From: an uncultured Bacteroidota bacterium
Lineage (GTDB): Bacteria > Bacteroidota > Bacteroidia > NS11-12g > UBA9320
Direction: 5' to 3'
DNA: 64,000 nt
Assembly (NCBI GenBank): GCA_937124965.1
Contig: CAKZLB010000049.1
Coordinates: forward strand, 1 to 64,000
Below the pieces are notes generated by a model. That model ran no database searches. It was not told the origin of the DNA and was given only the letters and a program-made list of their open reading frames with translations. Positions 41,687-49,913 of this stretch are shown one piece after another (position 1 is the first letter of the stretch; each line of letters begins with the position of its first letter). Both the position numbers and the translations under genes were made by a program.

Positions 41687-42135
41687 GTTTACCTAAAAAC
41701 AGAACTTTAACCATTAACAAATTATTTGACGCACCACTATCAGTGGTTTGGAACGCTTGGACAGACCCTAAACATCTAGTCAAATGGTGGGCACCAAAAG
41801 GAATGGATGTTACCATTATTGAACACAATTTTTCAGTTGGTGGTGTTTGGAAATATTCAATGCCAATGCCCAATGGCGATAGTTTCATTTCTGAAGGAAC
41901 ATACCTTGAAATAATTCCAAATGAAAAAATTGTCACCACAGCAGACTTTAAACCCATGACCACTAATGTTGAAATTCATGTACTTTTTGAGGAAGATGGA
42001 GATAAAACAAAATTTACGTTTAGTGTTTTACACGAAACTGAAGAATATTGCAAACAGCAAGAAGAAATGGGGTTCTATAACGGTTGGGGAAGCACATTGG
42101 ACCGTTTTGCTGAAACGTTGCAATCGTTTTTGTAA
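41683..42135 (+). CDS. SRPBCC / AHSA1-like protein
   Basis: A 150-residue START-like protein: INKLFDAPLSVVWNAWTDPK, the signature KHLVKWWAPKGM, and the C-terminal GFYNGWGSTLDRFAETL. It probably binds a hydrophobic molecule. It is coupled (ATGA overlap) to the ArsR-type regulator, equivalent to the pair at 28025-28757 but in the opposite gene order. Confidence 0.92.
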   Translation: MSLPKNRTLTINKLFDAPLSVVWNAWTDPKHLVKWWAPKGMDVTIIEHNFSVGGVWKYSMPMPNGDSFISEGTYLEIIPNEKIVTTADFKPMTTNVEIHVLFEEDGDKTKFTFSVLHETEEYCKQQEEMGFYNGWGSTLDRFAETLQSFL

Positions 42136-42225
42136 GACAAAACTCTGGTCTGTTCATTATAAATATTTTTTAGTCTAAGGATTTTAGAGTATCATGCTTC
42201 CGTGAAACTTTAATCAAATTAAACC

Positions 42226-42840
42226 ATGATAATTTACGGAAGCAGACCCGTGCACATCAAAACTGTTGAGTGCAATCATATTACTTGTCAAAATTGCGAT
42301 ACTAAAGGTCCAATCTTGCTGAGCATTTTTAGAAAACATGCCCATGTATTTTGGATTCCTTTATTCCCAATCGGTAAGACTGGTGGGTCGGAGTGTATGA
42401 ATTGTAAAAACGTTCTTGAGCCAAAGGAAATGCCTCAGGATTTAAGGCAAGAATATGATCTGTTAAAAGCAGATGCACGAGGCCCCATTTGGCAATTTTC
42501 TGGTTTACTTTTGATATTAGTTGTGATCATTTGGGCCAATTTTCAAAGTGCTGCAGACACAAAAGAAGAACGCGAATATCTCGCAAACCCGCAGATAGGT
42601 GACGTTTATCAAACCAAAAGTGAATCGAACAACTATTCAACGATGATAATCACCGACATAGACGCTGACACGATTTACATGTGCTTCAATGATTACGAAA
42701 CAAATAAGGTTACAGGAATATATAAGATTGATATACCGGAGAATTATCCAGACTCTTCCTTCGGAATGTTACATGCAGATATTGTTGCATTGTACGACGA
42801 AGACAAAATAATTGACATTAAACGTCATTCTACTCCGTAA
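42226..42840 (+). CDS. Zinc-ribbon membrane protein, unknown
   Basis: A 204-residue protein. An N-terminal zinc ribbon has two CxxC pairs, CQNC (about 21-24) and CMNC (about 60-63). One membrane helix (about 90-108, IWQFSGLLLILVVIIWANF) is followed by a C-terminal domain with GDVYQTKSESNNYSTMIITD. The function is unknown. Its 3' end overlaps the convergent TolC gene by 11 bp. Confidence 0.75.
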   Translation: MIIYGSRPVHIKTVECNHITCQNCDTKGPILLSIFRKHAHVFWIPLFPIGKTGGSECMNCKNVLEPKEMPQDLRQEYDLLKADARGPIWQFSGLLLILVVIIWANFQSAADTKEEREYLANPQIGDVYQTKSESNNYSTMIITDIDADTIYMCFNDYETNKVTGIYKIDIPENYPDSSFGMLHADIVALYDEDKIIDIKRHSTP

Positions 42841-44242
42841 ACAAAACACCCGACGACCAGTAAAACCCTGCTCTAGATATTTCATATTTTGACACTAACT
42901 CCGCAAATTTAATTTGTGTATTAATTAGGTACACCTCACGAGAGTTAATTAAGAAAAGTGAACTTTCACCTGAGTTAAACTTCTGTCTTTCAGCAATTAA
43001 AAGCCTATTGGTATTGACAACTGTTTGACTAACTAGCCCAACCTGGCTCTGTAATGTTATGTGTTCATTGTAATACCGTTTCACTTTGTTGGTCACTTCA
43101 AGTGATTTCTGCTGTTGCTCAAGGGTTGTGTTTGAAATTTTCAAATCGGCTAATTGTAAATCTCCCCTCTGTTTTCGTAAAAAAATTGGGAAACTAAAGT
43201 CTACTCCAATTTTGTTGTTCTGGCCTGATATTCCAGCAAGCACATCATTTCCAATTGGCTCGTTTAACACATTATATTCAACATTCAAAGTAGGTTTTAA
43301 CATTTCAGATTTTAACCGACGATCGATACTCAAAGATGCCAATTTGTTTTCATATAACTGTAAATCTGGATGTGTATTAGGAAGTTGCTGTAACATGGTG
43401 TAGAACGAATCCAATGCAACACTGTTTGACAATGTTAATGTATCAAGAATTGGTGGACGAAGGCTATCAGTCACCACCAATGGAGTATTATTTTCAAACC
43501 ATAAATAGTTCGATAAATCTGCTGTAATATTCTGATAATTTAACAAAAGTTGGTTGCGCATTAATTGGCGGTTTTGCACTTGTATAAATGCCTCTAACGT
43601 GTCTATGGCAGGTTTATCTCCAAACTTAAAACTTTGCTTTACCGCTCTAAAACGTTCCTCCGCTAAACCAACAGATTGATTGTAGATGTTGTACTGATTA
43701 TATGCTTCGAACCACTTCCAATACTGTTTGATCGCATCAAAATACAAGTCGTTCATCATTTTCTGACGCTCAAAGAATGACGCTTCTGCAAATAGTTTTG
43801 CTTGTTTAAGCGTTGCTCGTCGCTTGTCAATAAATAACCCTTGTCCAAGAGTCACAGATAGTCCAGCATTCCACAAGCCATTTACTGGAACACTTTGTTC
43901 AGGATTAAGGAAAACACCATTATTTTGATCGTAACTGGTTTTTAGCTCCACGCCATACCACGTTGGAACTTTTAACCCTCCATTAAAAATACTGTAATAA
44001 TCCTTCCCCTTAAATTCCTTTCTATCGTACGTACTAAAAACATAAGGGTCGAAGTTTCCACGAGAACGCAGCACGGTACTCTCTCCAATGTCAAGTAACA
44101 AACGACTTTGTACTGATAGCGGATGGTAGGAATACACCAACCACAAGAATTTGTCTTTTGTTAAAACATCATCTAGATTTTGAGCCATTGAACTTGGTGG
44201 AATCAAAATCGTTAGTAAAACAAGTTTTAGTATCCACTTCAT
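42830..44242 (-). CDS. TolC-family outer-membrane channel
   Basis: A 470-residue protein with a signal peptide (residues 1-20) and the repeated helical pairs of the TolC fold (for example KLFAEASFFERQKMMNDLYF and VGLVSQTVVNTNRLLIAERQ). It is the last gene of the operon TetR-ABC-HlyD-TolC and overlaps the HlyD gene by 4 bp. It forms the exit duct of the exporter. Confidence 0.9.
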   Translation of the reverse strand: MKWILKLVLLTILIPPSSMAQNLDDVLTKDKFLWLVYSYHPLSVQSRLLLDIGESTVLRSRGNFDPYVFSTYDRKEFKGKDYYSIFNGGLKVPTWYGVELKTSYDQNNGVFLNPEQSVPVNGLWNAGLSVTLGQGLFIDKRRATLKQAKLFAEASFFERQKMMNDLYFDAIKQYWKWFEAYNQYNIYNQSVGLAEERFRAVKQSFKFGDKPAIDTLEAFIQVQNRQLMRNQLLLNYQNITADLSNYLWFENNTPLVVTDSLRPPILDTLTLSNSVALDSFYTMLQQLPNTHPDLQLYENKLASLSIDRRLKSEMLKPTLNVEYNVLNEPIGNDVLAGISGQNNKIGVDFSFPIFLRKQRGDLQLADLKISNTTLEQQQKSLEVTNKVKRYYNEHITLQSQVGLVSQTVVNTNRLLIAERQKFNSGESSLFLINSREVYLINTQIKFAELVSKYEISRAGFYWSSGVLFTE

Positions 44243-45600
44243 TTTTTCTTATCCTCTTTCATTTGTTCGTTCTTGGTTTTCGTTTTGTAGTAATCAGGCG
44301 GAAAGCCATTAAAACGTCGCCACAATTCGTACCAAATCGGTACATCTTTTAATAATGCAATCCCATTTGCTCCAGATCCCACACGCAATCCATCGGGCCA
44401 CTCAACATCATCTGCATCTGGCGAAACCAAAATTCTATATTTACCATTTGGGCTAATAAAATTATCAATGGCAACTACCTTTCCTCCAAACGTTCCGTAG
44501 GATAAGTTGGGCCAACCACTAAAAATTACAGAAGGCCAACCGTCAAACATAAAACGTACAGACTGACCTTTTTCCATCAGTGGCAAATCCATTGGTTCGA
44601 TATACATGGAAACCGCAAGGTCGTAAACTGCAGGCATAATCGTCATAAGCTCCTCCCCTTCTTTTACAGTTTCGCCAATACCCGAACGTATAGTTTGCGT
44701 AATATAGCCATCCTGAGGGGCCGTTATGTAATACATTCCTTGTCGAACAGAATAGTTCATATATTGATTCTGCATCTTTGTTACGATCGCTTCAGCGTCA
44801 TACATGCTTGATAGGGATGCATACTTCTCTGATTCTGCTTTTGCCAGTTTATCCTTAAACTGATTATCAATTGAACCCAATTCAACCTGAGCATTAATCA
44901 ATTTGTTCTGACTTTCTAGCAACTTATTTTCTGCAGATATTTTCTTTGCTTGAGTTTCTTGAAGTTTTAACTTCTTCGTTTCAAGATCTGTTAAGGATTT
45001 CAATCCATCCTCATATAATTGTTGTGTTCGAGCAACTTGTTTTTCTGCGATGCTTAAATTTGTCTTTGCAGCTTCAAAATCAATACTATCCGATTGAATC
45101 TGAAGGATTGCCTGTTTCACGTAATTTCTAGCTTGTTCAAGTTTTAACTTTCTGGTGTTAATCAATGCGTCGATTTGATTATCCAACGCCTTAACCTTTT
45201 CCATATAAGAATTCACTGTAAGCTCTTTTGATTTAATCTGATCTTCGGTTCTACTCAACAACTGTGGGTCAAAATATTCATCTTTTATTTCCGAAATAAA
45301 CATGATGGTATCTCCTTTGTCAACGTAGTTTCCTTCACGAACAAACCATTTCTCAATTCTGCCTGCAATTATTGAGTTTACAGTTTGAGGTCGCTGATTT
45401 GGTTGTAAGGTTGTAACATATCCTTTAGATTGAATATTTTGAGTCCATGGTAAAAATACTAGTATCAATATAATGATAAAGGAAATTATTAAAAGTCGAG
45501 CCATAATTTTACCCGCTCTAAAATCCTTTACCATTCCAAACGACTTATATAAACTCTTGTTTACTTTTTCGTCTATTCGATTTGTGCTTAAATTCAACAT
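44239..45600 (-). CDS. HlyD-family adaptor of type I-like exporter
   Basis: A 453-residue adaptor with one N-terminal membrane helix (about 36-53), a lipoyl-like half (NSIIAGRIEKWFVREGNYVD), a long coiled-coil region (about 105-270) and a second half with YYITAPQDGYITQTIRSGIG. It bridges the inner-membrane ABC protein (45604-47322) and TolC. It is part of the operon with 3-bp spacing to the ABC gene. Confidence 0.9.
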   Translation of the reverse strand: MLNLSTNRIDEKVNKSLYKSFGMVKDFRAGKIMARLLIISFIIILILVFLPWTQNIQSKGYVTTLQPNQRPQTVNSIIAGRIEKWFVREGNYVDKGDTIMFISEIKDEYFDPQLLSRTEDQIKSKELTVNSYMEKVKALDNQIDALINTRKLKLEQARNYVKQAILQIQSDSIDFEAAKTNLSIAEKQVARTQQLYEDGLKSLTDLETKKLKLQETQAKKISAENKLLESQNKLINAQVELGSIDNQFKDKLAKAESEKYASLSSMYDAEAIVTKMQNQYMNYSVRQGMYYITAPQDGYITQTIRSGIGETVKEGEELMTIMPAVYDLAVSMYIEPMDLPLMEKGQSVRFMFDGWPSVIFSGWPNLSYGTFGGKVVAIDNFISPNGKYRILVSPDADDVEWPDGLRVGSGANGIALLKDVPIWYELWRRFNGFPPDYYKTKTKNEQMKEDKKK

Positions 45601-45603
45601 GGT

Positions 45604-47322
45604 TTATCTATTTTGAAATACTTCGTGGAACCATACTTGACTTTTTATTACAGAAAATTCGTTTTCTGCTATAATCTCCCCGTCTTTCAGCACAATTGTT
45701 CTATCGAATTGCTGTGCAATAGTTGGGTCGTTGGAAATTGCTACAACGGTTGCATTGCTTGCTAATAAATAATCCATGAACCGTTTTTTATCAATGTCAT
45801 GGAGCTGATTGAAGCTGCTTTCTAACAATATGACCTTTGGGCTTCCAGCAAGGCATCGAGCGAGTATAATTCGTAATCGTACGCTTTTGGGCAAATTCTT
45901 ACCTTCAGGAATTAATTCTTCATTATACCCTTCCGACAAACTTCCTACAAACGATTTCAACCCAACAATTTCAACAAGACCTTGAACCTCTTTTATTGTG
46001 ATATTGGGTTTACCCAATGTGATGTTTTCTAACAGACTTCCTTTAAAAATTTCCTCTTTCATCAGGTTGTCTCCAATCACCTCATGAATGTCTTCTCTAC
46101 ACCAATTTCCTAGAGGCATTCCATTGTATGTTAAAGATCCACCAAATTCATCGTACAAACCAGCCAACATTTGCAACAGCAACGATTTTCCAGAACCATT
46201 AAAACCCGACAAACAGATTTTATCTCCTGCCTGAGCGTTGATGTTAATTTTTTTCAAAAAGTCATTTGGCCTTCCAATAAACCGATATGAGAAATCCGTG
46301 AGTTGTACCGACAATCCTTCTTCTCCTTCTAAGTTTATTTTTGAACCATTATCGCGATCCAGTGGGATATCTGTTACGTTTCCAATCTTTTCCAAAGACG
46401 TAAGAACATCATAAATAGTTTCCATGCTCAGAATAAGCTTTTCTATCGATCCAATGATTAGAATAATAATAATTTCTGAGGCTACAAATTGGCCAATGTT
46501 CATCTGTTGATTAATAACCAACATGCCACCAATCAACAACAAACCCGCAACAATCACAACCTTAAATGCAACTAAGTTTACATATTGTACGAGTAACGTT
46601 TTGAAGTGCGCTTTCCTAGAATTAAGATACCCTTCCACTACAGTATCAGTTTTTTCCATCGGCAATGGGGAATTTCCAGCGAGCTTAAACGTTTCCATTG
46701 CCCTTGCCACTTCTTCCAACCAACTTGCAACTTCATATTTGTATTTAGACTCTTTTATGCTGGTCTTTAAACCTTGCGGTGATGTAAATCTAAATATCAG
46801 GTATGCTATTACAACTAACAAAAAGCTAAATAAAATGAAGAATGGGTGATACATCGATAAGAGAATCAAGCCAAATATGACTTGAAGAGATGCACTAGAA
46901 AAATCCATTAATATTTTGGACAAGCCCTTTTGCACCGATAATGTATCGAAAAAACGATTGACCAGTTCCGGCAGATATGCCTTATCAATGGCCTCTAATT
47001 TCATTCTTGGAATACGATACGCAAACTCGAATGCAGACCGTGTAAATATTTTTTGTTGTAAGTTCTCTGAGATGGTTAACTGCATAATCTGCATTATACC
47101 TGTTAATGCAACTCCAGATATCACAAAAACAACTAGTAAAATCCAGGAAGTACTTACTTGTCCACTTCCAATCAGGTTTATAATTGCTTGAATTCCCAGT
47201 GGTAGCGAGAGACTTACGATTCCATGAAACAAAGCATAAACGTATATGCTAGCTATTTCTTGCTTATCGACCTTTAGAAGGTTTATAAATCGTGCGATTG
47301 GGGTAATAGGATTTGAGCTCAT
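45604..47322 (-). CDS. ABC half-transporter with degenerate ATPase motifs
   Basis: A 572-residue protein with six membrane helices (residues about 20-300) and a nucleotide-binding domain (about 335-560). Walker A is intact (GFNGSGKS, 373-380). The signature LSGGQ is replaced by LPKSV (477-481); Walker B reads KVILLESS (496-503) with no Asp-Glu pair; the H-loop His is replaced in AISNDPT (528-534). There is no C39 peptidase domain. The operon context (HlyD, TolC) marks it as the inner-membrane part of a type I-like exporter, but ATP hydrolysis at consensus sites looks unlikely. Confidence 0.88.
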   Translation of the reverse strand: MSSNPITPIARFINLLKVDKQEIASIYVYALFHGIVSLSLPLGIQAIINLIGSGQVSTSWILLVVFVISGVALTGIMQIMQLTISENLQQKIFTRSAFEFAYRIPRMKLEAIDKAYLPELVNRFFDTLSVQKGLSKILMDFSSASLQVIFGLILLSMYHPFFILFSFLLVVIAYLIFRFTSPQGLKTSIKESKYKYEVASWLEEVARAMETFKLAGNSPLPMEKTDTVVEGYLNSRKAHFKTLLVQYVNLVAFKVVIVAGLLLIGGMLVINQQMNIGQFVASEIIIILIIGSIEKLILSMETIYDVLTSLEKIGNVTDIPLDRDNGSKINLEGEEGLSVQLTDFSYRFIGRPNDFLKKININAQAGDKICLSGFNGSGKSLLLQMLAGLYDEFGGSLTYNGMPLGNWCREDIHEVIGDNLMKEEIFKGSLLENITLGKPNITIKEVQGLVEIVGLKSFVGSLSEGYNEELIPEGKNLPKSVRLRIILARCLAGSPKVILLESSFNQLHDIDKKRFMDYLLASNATVVAISNDPTIAQQFDRTIVLKDGEIIAENEFSVIKSQVWFHEVFQNR

Positions 47323-48026
47323 TTATCTAATACGGATAACGCCATTTGAGTGTAGAAGTTGGCTAAATTTTCGGATTTTTTATTAATATCGGTTAATGAC
47401 GGTAAATGCTGGGCAAAGTACTTTTGGTGGTGAATTCCTTCTATAATCGTGGTAGTAAGCGTATGCGAAAAACAAAAAGTCGGATTCGCTTCTGTCATAA
47501 TATCAGAAACCCTTTTCACCACGCGTTTGTATCCACTATAAAATCCAACTTTGTTCGCATCGTCAACTTCTTTGGTTAAATATGCTTTCGACGATTCAGA
47601 GATTACAATACGATTTAATAAAGCCACATTCATTACACCAAAAGTTTCTTCTGATGTAACATCTTGAGCCAGCACATTGATTGCAACTTCTAGTCTTTTT
47701 TTTGGGTCGGAAATATTTGTGGTAGCAAATACCAACTGATACTCTAACCATCCCCAGTACCAAGATGTTAGGTATAATAATAGCTTAAACTTACTTTCAA
47801 AATAACGATAGATGGAACTTTCCGTAGTTTCCAATCGCTTAGCTAACTTCCTAAAAGTTAGACTCTCTAAGCCTATTTCGTCAATCAGTATTAATCCTTC
47901 TTGCACGATTCGCTTCCCCAATTCTGAGGAATTTGGATCCTTGAGATAGAGTTTCTCATTGACCTGAATCTGCATTGTTCCGAACAAATTATTCATAATT
48001 CTTCTTGCAAAACATCTACTAACCAA
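47319..48026 (-). CDS. TetR/AcrR-family regulator of the exporter operon
   Basis: A 235-residue protein, perhaps shorter (Met11 or Met18 may be the start). The HTH is in LTFRKLAKRLETTESSIYRYFESK (about 58-81), typical of TetR. The C-terminal ligand domain is unrecognised. Its stop overlaps the ABC gene start (ATGA), so it is the first gene of the exporter operon and probably its regulator. Confidence 0.87.
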   Translation of the reverse strand: MVSRCFARRIMNNLFGTMQIQVNEKLYLKDPNSSELGKRIVQEGLILIDEIGLESLTFRKLAKRLETTESSIYRYFESKFKLLLYLTSWYWGWLEYQLVFATTNISDPKKRLEVAINVLAQDVTSEETFGVMNVALLNRIVISESSKAYLTKEVDDANKVGFYSGYKRVVKRVSDIMTEANPTFCFSHTLTTTIIEGIHHQKYFAQHLPSLTDINKKSENLANFYTQMALSVLDK

Positions 48027-48150
48027 AAAAGTTCATTTACTTTTTTAAAAGAACAAATTTAATGCACATTTAAGAGTATTACTACTAATAATCCTTTTAA
48101 GAAGAAAAAGCAAAACGAAACAATCAGTACATATGATTACATATTAGTTG

Positions 48151-48158
48151 TAGATTTG
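48151..48158 (+). promoter_or_regulatory. -7 box of the third STAS-like gene
   Basis: TAGATTTG, a perfect TAnnTTTG. It overlaps an in-frame TTG (48156), which therefore cannot be the start of translation; GTG at 48168 is preferred. Confidence 0.55.
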
Positions 48159-48167
48159 ATAGAATCT

Positions 48168-48599
48168 GTGAATACATTTAATTCGAATATATACGAAAGC
48201 GCAGTAGCAAAAGTTGACGTAAAACGCCTTCCACTGGTAATTCAAACGGTAAAAAATGTCAATCCTACTATAGAGCAAATGAGTGCTCATATTCATTTGG
48301 TCGAACAGATTTTGGAGGATACAACAGGATCTTTGACAGTAATCTCAGATATACAAGCACTTCAATGGGCTCGAATTAAATCAATAGTTTACTTAGGTAA
48401 AGAAATGAATAGGGTTGACAGAGTGAATAAAGACCGCATTAAACTTCACATCATCGTATCAAAAATAAAAATTCTACGAATCGCCATTCCAATATTTAAT
48501 CTCTTTGCCCGATTGGATGCCAGCCATGTAGTTTTTAGGACTATGAACGAAGCAATAGATCATGCATCGTTAGAGAATGGAATACCATTTTACGAATAA
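48168..48599 (+). CDS. STAS/SEC14-like hypothetical protein, paralogue 3
   Basis: A 143-residue protein from GTG 48168. It shares the plan of the genes at 6044 and 6591: KVDVKRLPLVIQTVKNVNPT opening, GSLTVISDIQ strand, IVYLGKEMNRVDRVNKDRIK helix, ILRIAIPIFNLFARLDASHV and the ending HASLENGIPFYE. Almost leaderless transcript judging from the -7 box. The function is unknown. Confidence 0.68.
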   Translation: MNTFNSNIYESAVAKVDVKRLPLVIQTVKNVNPTIEQMSAHIHLVEQILEDTTGSLTVISDIQALQWARIKSIVYLGKEMNRVDRVNKDRIKLHIIVSKIKILRIAIPIFNLFARLDASHVVFRTMNEAIDHASLENGIPFYE

Positions 48600-48601
48600 A
48601 A

Positions 48602-48624
48602 AGGCTGAGAAAAAATCCCAGCCT
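48602..48624. terminator. Hairpin terminator between convergent genes
   Basis: AGGCTG and CAGCCT form a stem extended past one mismatch by GA/TC, with an A-rich loop. The preceding A-run and following ATAATCTT are compatible with bidirectional action between the STAS-like gene and the convergent surface-repeat gene. Confidence 0.65.
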
Positions 48625-48649
48625 ATAATCTTGACAAATCTTCTGTGTT

Positions 48650-49858
48650 CTAAATTCTAATACCTGCATGGAATCCAGGGTACATAATCCAATTTACATC
48701 ACCGTTTCCACCTCTATATTTTGTTGAATACAAATAGTCGTGCATCGGTTCTTCACGTTGACTAACCCACATATTAAACGACACTCCAGCAAACAATTCA
48801 ACATGAGAACCTAAACCTTTAGCGAAAGACAGTTTCAATTTGTTCAACGACTCCCATTCGTTCTCTTCAAAGTTATCAGGCAAAACAGCGTAGCTATTCA
48901 ATTCGGCGTTCATAGAAAATTGGTTTCCAAACTCCTTACGTGTACCGATTCCATATCCAAACGCCCATACTGGATCATTTTGGTTCCAATGTGCTGCAAC
49001 AGAAAACACATTGTAAAACATATTAGTTCCTGTTTTAAAGGATAGGTTTGTTTGAAATGTTTCATTTGCACTTACTTCAAATTGGTGATACCCATTTTTT
49101 GCGTAACTGAAGAAACCAACGGCAACTCCATCCAACGAATCAGCGACATTTATAAAGCCTAACTGTGCTCCTTTTAACTTTCGAGCAAAATTGACAAACC
49201 CTGATACTTGCAAGCCCTCGCTCACGCCAGTGCTCACGTTAACAAACCCAGCAATTTGATTTCCCTTCATTTCACCAATATTGGTGTTGACAAAACCAGC
49301 CACTTGTGCACCAGCTAGACCCATCGAATAATTTACAAAACCAGCTCCTTGAAATCCTTCAACGCTGCCAATCGCCGTGTTAACAAAACCACCTACCTGA
49401 GCACCTTGCAACGAACTGCCTGTATAATTAGCAAAGCCCGCAATTTGTGCTCCGTCATGATTTTTTAACGATGTATTCGTAAAACCACCAACCTGCAACC
49501 CTTCAAAGTCTTTCCGAACAACATTTGAAAATCCCGCAATCTGTAATCCTTTAAAAGTATCGGCTACAACATTTACGAAACCAGATACTTGAGCACCTGT
49601 TACGGCTCCTTTGGTAAAACCAGCAAACCCCGAAAACTCGACTCCATCGACGCCACCAGTTAATCCTGCAAAAATATTGACCGAGACATCATATGTCTGG
49701 TAAGCTGCATCCGCTCCTCCAGAACCAATTGGATATATTAAAGAAACTTGTACGTTTGGATTAAGTTCAGCCGAATCTGATTCGACTTGTGCTTTGAGGG
49801 TCAAATAAGATAAACTTAAAGCAGCTAATACGATGATGTTTTTCATAATGATTTTCAT
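48650..49858 (-). CDS. Surface-repeat protein with GxQVAGFxN repeats (LA_2272-like)
   Basis: A 402-residue protein with a signal peptide (ends LKAQ, about residue 24). Residues about 60-250 are tandem repeats of about 16 residues with core G(A/L)Q(V/I)(A/G)GF(V/A)N. A C-terminal domain of about 130 residues has AHWNQNDPVWAFGYGIGTRK. It is related to the C-terminal half of the upstream gene 49914-51764, with which it shares both repeats and the closing domain. Probably an outer-membrane or surface beta-solenoid. Confidence 0.78.
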   Translation of the reverse strand: MKIIMKNIIVLAALSLSYLTLKAQVESDSAELNPNVQVSLIYPIGSGGADAAYQTYDVSVNIFAGLTGGVDGVEFSGFAGFTKGAVTGAQVSGFVNVVADTFKGLQIAGFSNVVRKDFEGLQVGGFTNTSLKNHDGAQIAGFANYTGSSLQGAQVGGFVNTAIGSVEGFQGAGFVNYSMGLAGAQVAGFVNTNIGEMKGNQIAGFVNVSTGVSEGLQVSGFVNFARKLKGAQLGFINVADSLDGVAVGFFSYAKNGYHQFEVSANETFQTNLSFKTGTNMFYNVFSVAAHWNQNDPVWAFGYGIGTRKEFGNQFSMNAELNSYAVLPDNFEENEWESLNKLKLSFAKGLGSHVELFAGVSFNMWVSQREEPMHDYLYSTKYRGGNGDVNWIMYPGFHAGIRI

Positions 49859-49913
49859 TTTATATCACTATGACAACCCAACTACTTTCTACCCCTATAA
49901 CAATTGACAAAAA

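Noticed and set aside
46523-46849. Plus-strand 108-residue frame inside the ABC gene
   Set aside because: It is antisense to a well-supported gene and resembles no protein.
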